DNA of 33,156 nt from Nemertoderma westbladi (lineage: Eukaryota; Xenacoelomorpha; Nemertodermatida; Nemertodermatidae), in the NCBI GenBank assembly GCA_032718475.1, contig JAUCBJ010006549.1, forward strand, positions 1 through 33,156, in the 5' to 3' direction. Position 1 is the stretch's first letter; each line of letters begins with the position of its first letter. The notes beneath the pieces were generated by a model that was not told the DNA's origin, did no database searches, and worked only from the letters and a program-made list of their open reading frames with translations. Both the position numbers and the translations under genes were made by a program. Below, in pieces: positions 30,815 through 33,156 of this stretch.

Positions 30815-32524
30815 GCCAACCAACCAACCACCAAGGTTAAGGCTGAATCACCAGCCGATCGCCTCAATGGTTGGAAAGCCCACTTTGAAAAGCTCCTCAA
30901 TAATGACAGGGTATTGCCTGATAACTTTATAGAAGTAAAAATGTCTGAGTCTGTACTCCCAGATATTCCCATTGGCGATATCTCCTTTGCAGAAGTGAAG
31001 GCTGCTACAAAGAGCATTAAGACCAATCGTGCCAGTGGAGTAGATGGTGTTCCCCCTGAGGTCTTTAAAATACCTGAGTGTTTAAAGCTCATCTATCCCA
31101 TCATAGTAGACATGTACCGAACAACAAGAGTCCCACAAGAAATGAAAACAAATAAGTTGGTGCCAGTTCCCAAGAAGGGCAACCTAACACTCTATGGTTC
31201 TTTTCGGGGAATCTCATTGATCTCGATTGCTGCAAAGCTATACAATAGGATTCTATTAAATCGCATCAGGGATCCCATTGAGAGACTGCTCCGTGGAAAT
31301 CAGAATGGGTTCCGTAAAGGTCGTGGGACCATGGAGCCCATTTTGGCACTTAGAAGGATAATTGAAGAATTATCAAAAAAGAAAGACAGGCATCTGGCTG
31401 TTATCTTTGTTGACTTCTTCAAGGCCTTTGATTCAGTCTCTCGCTCACGTATGTTCAGCATACTTTCATTATATGGGATTCCTGATGAAATTATTGCAGC
31501 AATCAGATCAGTATACGATGGTTCGACAACATTTGTGTCTACGGTTGACGGTGACACAGAACCATTTGAAGTGTTATGGGGCGTCCTCCAAGGAGACACA
31601 CTTGCACCATTCTTGTTCATTATTGTGGTTGACTATGTCCTACGCATGTCCTTAGATCATCATAATGATGATGGGGTAATGATAACTCCACCTACTGGCT
31701 CCAGAAGTCGAGGAAATCCTGCCAAGTACCTAACTGATTTAGACTTTGCTGATGACTTAGTAGTACTCTCAGAATCATTAGAGGCAGCCCAACGGCTCCT
31801 CAGCTCATTAGAACATGCTGCTTCTAGTGTTGGTCTTTTTATTAACTCCAGAAAGACCAAAATTCTGACAGTTAACTTTGAAAGTCCTCAGCAAGTCTCT
31901 GATCGGATGAGCATAAGCACAAAGGATGGTATGCTTGAGCATGTGGACGACTTCTGTTACCTGGGATCATGGATCCGGAAGTCAGGTGAGGACCTTCGAA
32001 TACGTAAGGGAAAGGCATGGGCAGCCTTGAATAGGCTTTCCAGGATTTGGAAGTCACCGAGAATTAATCGGAAACTTAAGGTCCGATTATTTAGAGCAGC
32101 AGTAGTTCCAGTACTCCTCTACGGGAGTCCATGCTGGGCTCTAACTGCTGAGGACACCAAATCTCTGGATGGCACATTCACAAGAATGCTACGCCGGGTT
32201 CATTGTGTCAAGTACAATGCACACATCTCCAACCAGACACTATATAACATTGGAGGTGTCTCATTGGTTCCCCCAAGCTTGACACTATAACAAAATCGCC
32301 TCCGCTTTGCAGGACATTGCTTTCGCCGTGAGGACCAGCCAGTGCATATTCTTGTACTTTGGCAGCCTCATGGAGTGAATAAGCATGGTGGACAGCCCAT
32401 GACTTTCTTAAGACGCATCTTAAAGGACACTGACCTTAAAGATGCGGATGATCTAGCAAATGTCATGGGTGATAGGGAGTTGTGGCGGTGCAATTTTGTT
32501 GACAAGCCGGCACAGCATTCTTAA
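30815..32524 (+). pseudogene. LINE ORF, reverse-transcriptase portion with premature stop
   Basis: Open in a frame offset by one base from the endonuclease. RT motifs: LVPVPKKG, SFRGISLISIAAKLYNRI, NQNGFRKGRGT, FVDFFKAFDSV (motif A Asp), GVLQGDTLAPFLF (motif B) and LDFADDLVVL (motif C, FADD with the first Asp at 31751-31753). Then LFINSRKTKIL, YLGSWIRKSGE and LLYGSPCWAL, followed by LRRVHCVKYNAHISNQTLYN. A TAA at 32288-32290 interrupts the frame, but the same frame continues with NRLRFAGHCFRR and MGDRELWRCNF to TAA at 32522-32524, as expected of the C-terminus in this LINE type. With only one frameshift and one nonsense codon in ~3 kb, the copy is probably young but inactive. Confidence 0.92.
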
Positions 32525-32562
32525 AAATGCAGCTGCAATGCAGCATGCCGATCCTAGTAGTA

Positions 32563-33156
32563 GCCCATAAACAGTACCACGCCTTGAGGGCCCATAAACA
32601 GTACCAGGCCTTGAGTGCCCATACAGTACCACGCCTTGAATGCCCATAAACAGTACCACGCCTTGAGTGCCCATAAACAGTACCACGCCTTGAGTGCCCA
32701 TAAACAGTACCACGCCTTGAGTGCCCATAAACAGTACCACGCCTTGAGTGCCCATACAGTACCACGCCTTGAATACCCATAAACAGTACCACGCCTTGAG
32801 TGCCCATAAACATTACCACGCCCTGAGTGCCCATAAACAGAACCACGCCTTGAGTGCCCATAAACAGTACCACGCCTAGAGTGCCCATAAACAGTACCAC
32901 GCCTTGAGTGCCCATAAACATTACCACACCTTGAGTGCCCATAAACAGTACCACGCCTTGAGTGCCCATAAACAGTACCACGCCTTGAGTGCCCATAAAC
33001 AGTACCACGCCTTGAGTGCCCATAAACATTACCACGCCTTGAGTGCCCATAAACAGTACCACGCCTTGAGTGCCCATAAACATTACCACGCCTTGAGTGC
33101 CTATAAACAGTACCACGCCTTGAGGGCCCATAAACAGTACCACACCTTGAGTGCCC
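32563..33156 (+). repeat. 27/25-bp minisatellite array, right block (~22 units, runs off the window)
   Basis: Same unit as the left block, continuing to the last base. Only two 25-bp units occur (about 32625 and 32750). Units with CATTACC instead of CAGTACC recur at 32811, 32919, 33027 and 33081: spacings 108, 108 and 54 bp, that is multiples of the 27-bp unit, suggesting a four-unit higher-order period. Confidence 0.97.

Larger units (their letters stand above)
29426..32562 (+). mobile_element. APE-type non-LTR retrotransposon (LINE) inserted into the 27-bp array
   Basis: A 3.1-kb element with one endonuclease plus reverse transcriptase ORF (two lesions) and a short CTAGTAGTAG tail instead of poly(A). 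Both sides are 27-bp array. The left flank ends GCCCATAAACA (29415-29425) and the right flank starts again with GCCCATAAACA (32563-32573) before GTACCACG. Without a duplication the array would resume at GTACC, so this is a likely 11-bp target-site duplication. The 5' leader before the endonuclease is short (~150 bp), so the element may be 5' truncated. A microsatellite-like tail and single ORF recall RTE/CR1-group LINEs; I cannot settle the clade. Confidence 0.9.

Noticed and set aside
27955-33156. CRISPR array
   Set aside because: Units of 25-28 bp adjoin directly with no unique spacers, and the context is eukaryotic. The same applies to 10250-12759.

Overview
This is eukaryotic, almost certainly metazoan, DNA: one spliced protein-kinase gene spread over about 10 kb, surrounded by AT-rich non-coding sequence dense in tandem repeats and transposable elements. 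There are no bacterial-type operons, no rRNA and no confident functional tRNA gene. A PRKX/PKA-type kinase, several tRNA-derived SINEs, a single-ORF APE-type LINE, a decayed retroelement of a type I associate with sponges, cnidarians and echinoderms, a hAT-like MITE, and frequent poly(G)/poly(C) tracts and TAGGCCTA octamers suggest a marine invertebrate, possibly a deuterostome such as an echinoderm. That taxonomic guess rests on general resemblance only.

Layout. 1-6190: mostly AT-rich intergenic DNA with a dispersed repeat (856-1226), a decayed tandem region (5100-5590) and homopolymer tracts. 6190-7400: minus-strand fossil of a retroelement ORF. 7558-8215: about five diverged copies of a ~130-bp repeat. 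9283-9997 and 19090-19508: the two coding exons of a PRKX-like AGC kinase, joined by a phase-1 intron of 9,092 bp. The intron holds a 2.5-kb minisatellite of a 28-bp unit (10250-12759), a foldback cluster of three tRNA-related repeat copies (13269-14079), a small inverted repeat (14378-14538) and a minus-strand SINE with a likely target-site duplication (17344-17618). 19509-27200: 3' flank with another SINE-like element, a 24-bp tandem repeat, a 56-bp triplication, second and partial copies of the first dispersed repeat, and a hAT-like MITE with an exact 8-bp target-site duplication (24999-25263). 27230-27367: a compact SINE with an exact 12-bp target-site duplication. 27955-33156: a large 27-bp minisatellite with higher-order structure, interrupted by a 3.1-kb LINE (29426-32562) bounded by an 11-bp duplication of the array sequence. 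The array runs off the right edge.

The only gene likely to make a cellular protein is the kinase. The long ORFs inside both minisatellites arise because unit lengths and lack of stops leave frames open; I treat them as non-coding. I do not see a clear new multi-gene system. The most distinctive observations are the intronic minisatellite whose sense strand almost entirely lacks AG and GT dinucleotides, the 237-bp higher-order repeat in the 27-bp array, and the young LINE inserted inside that array.
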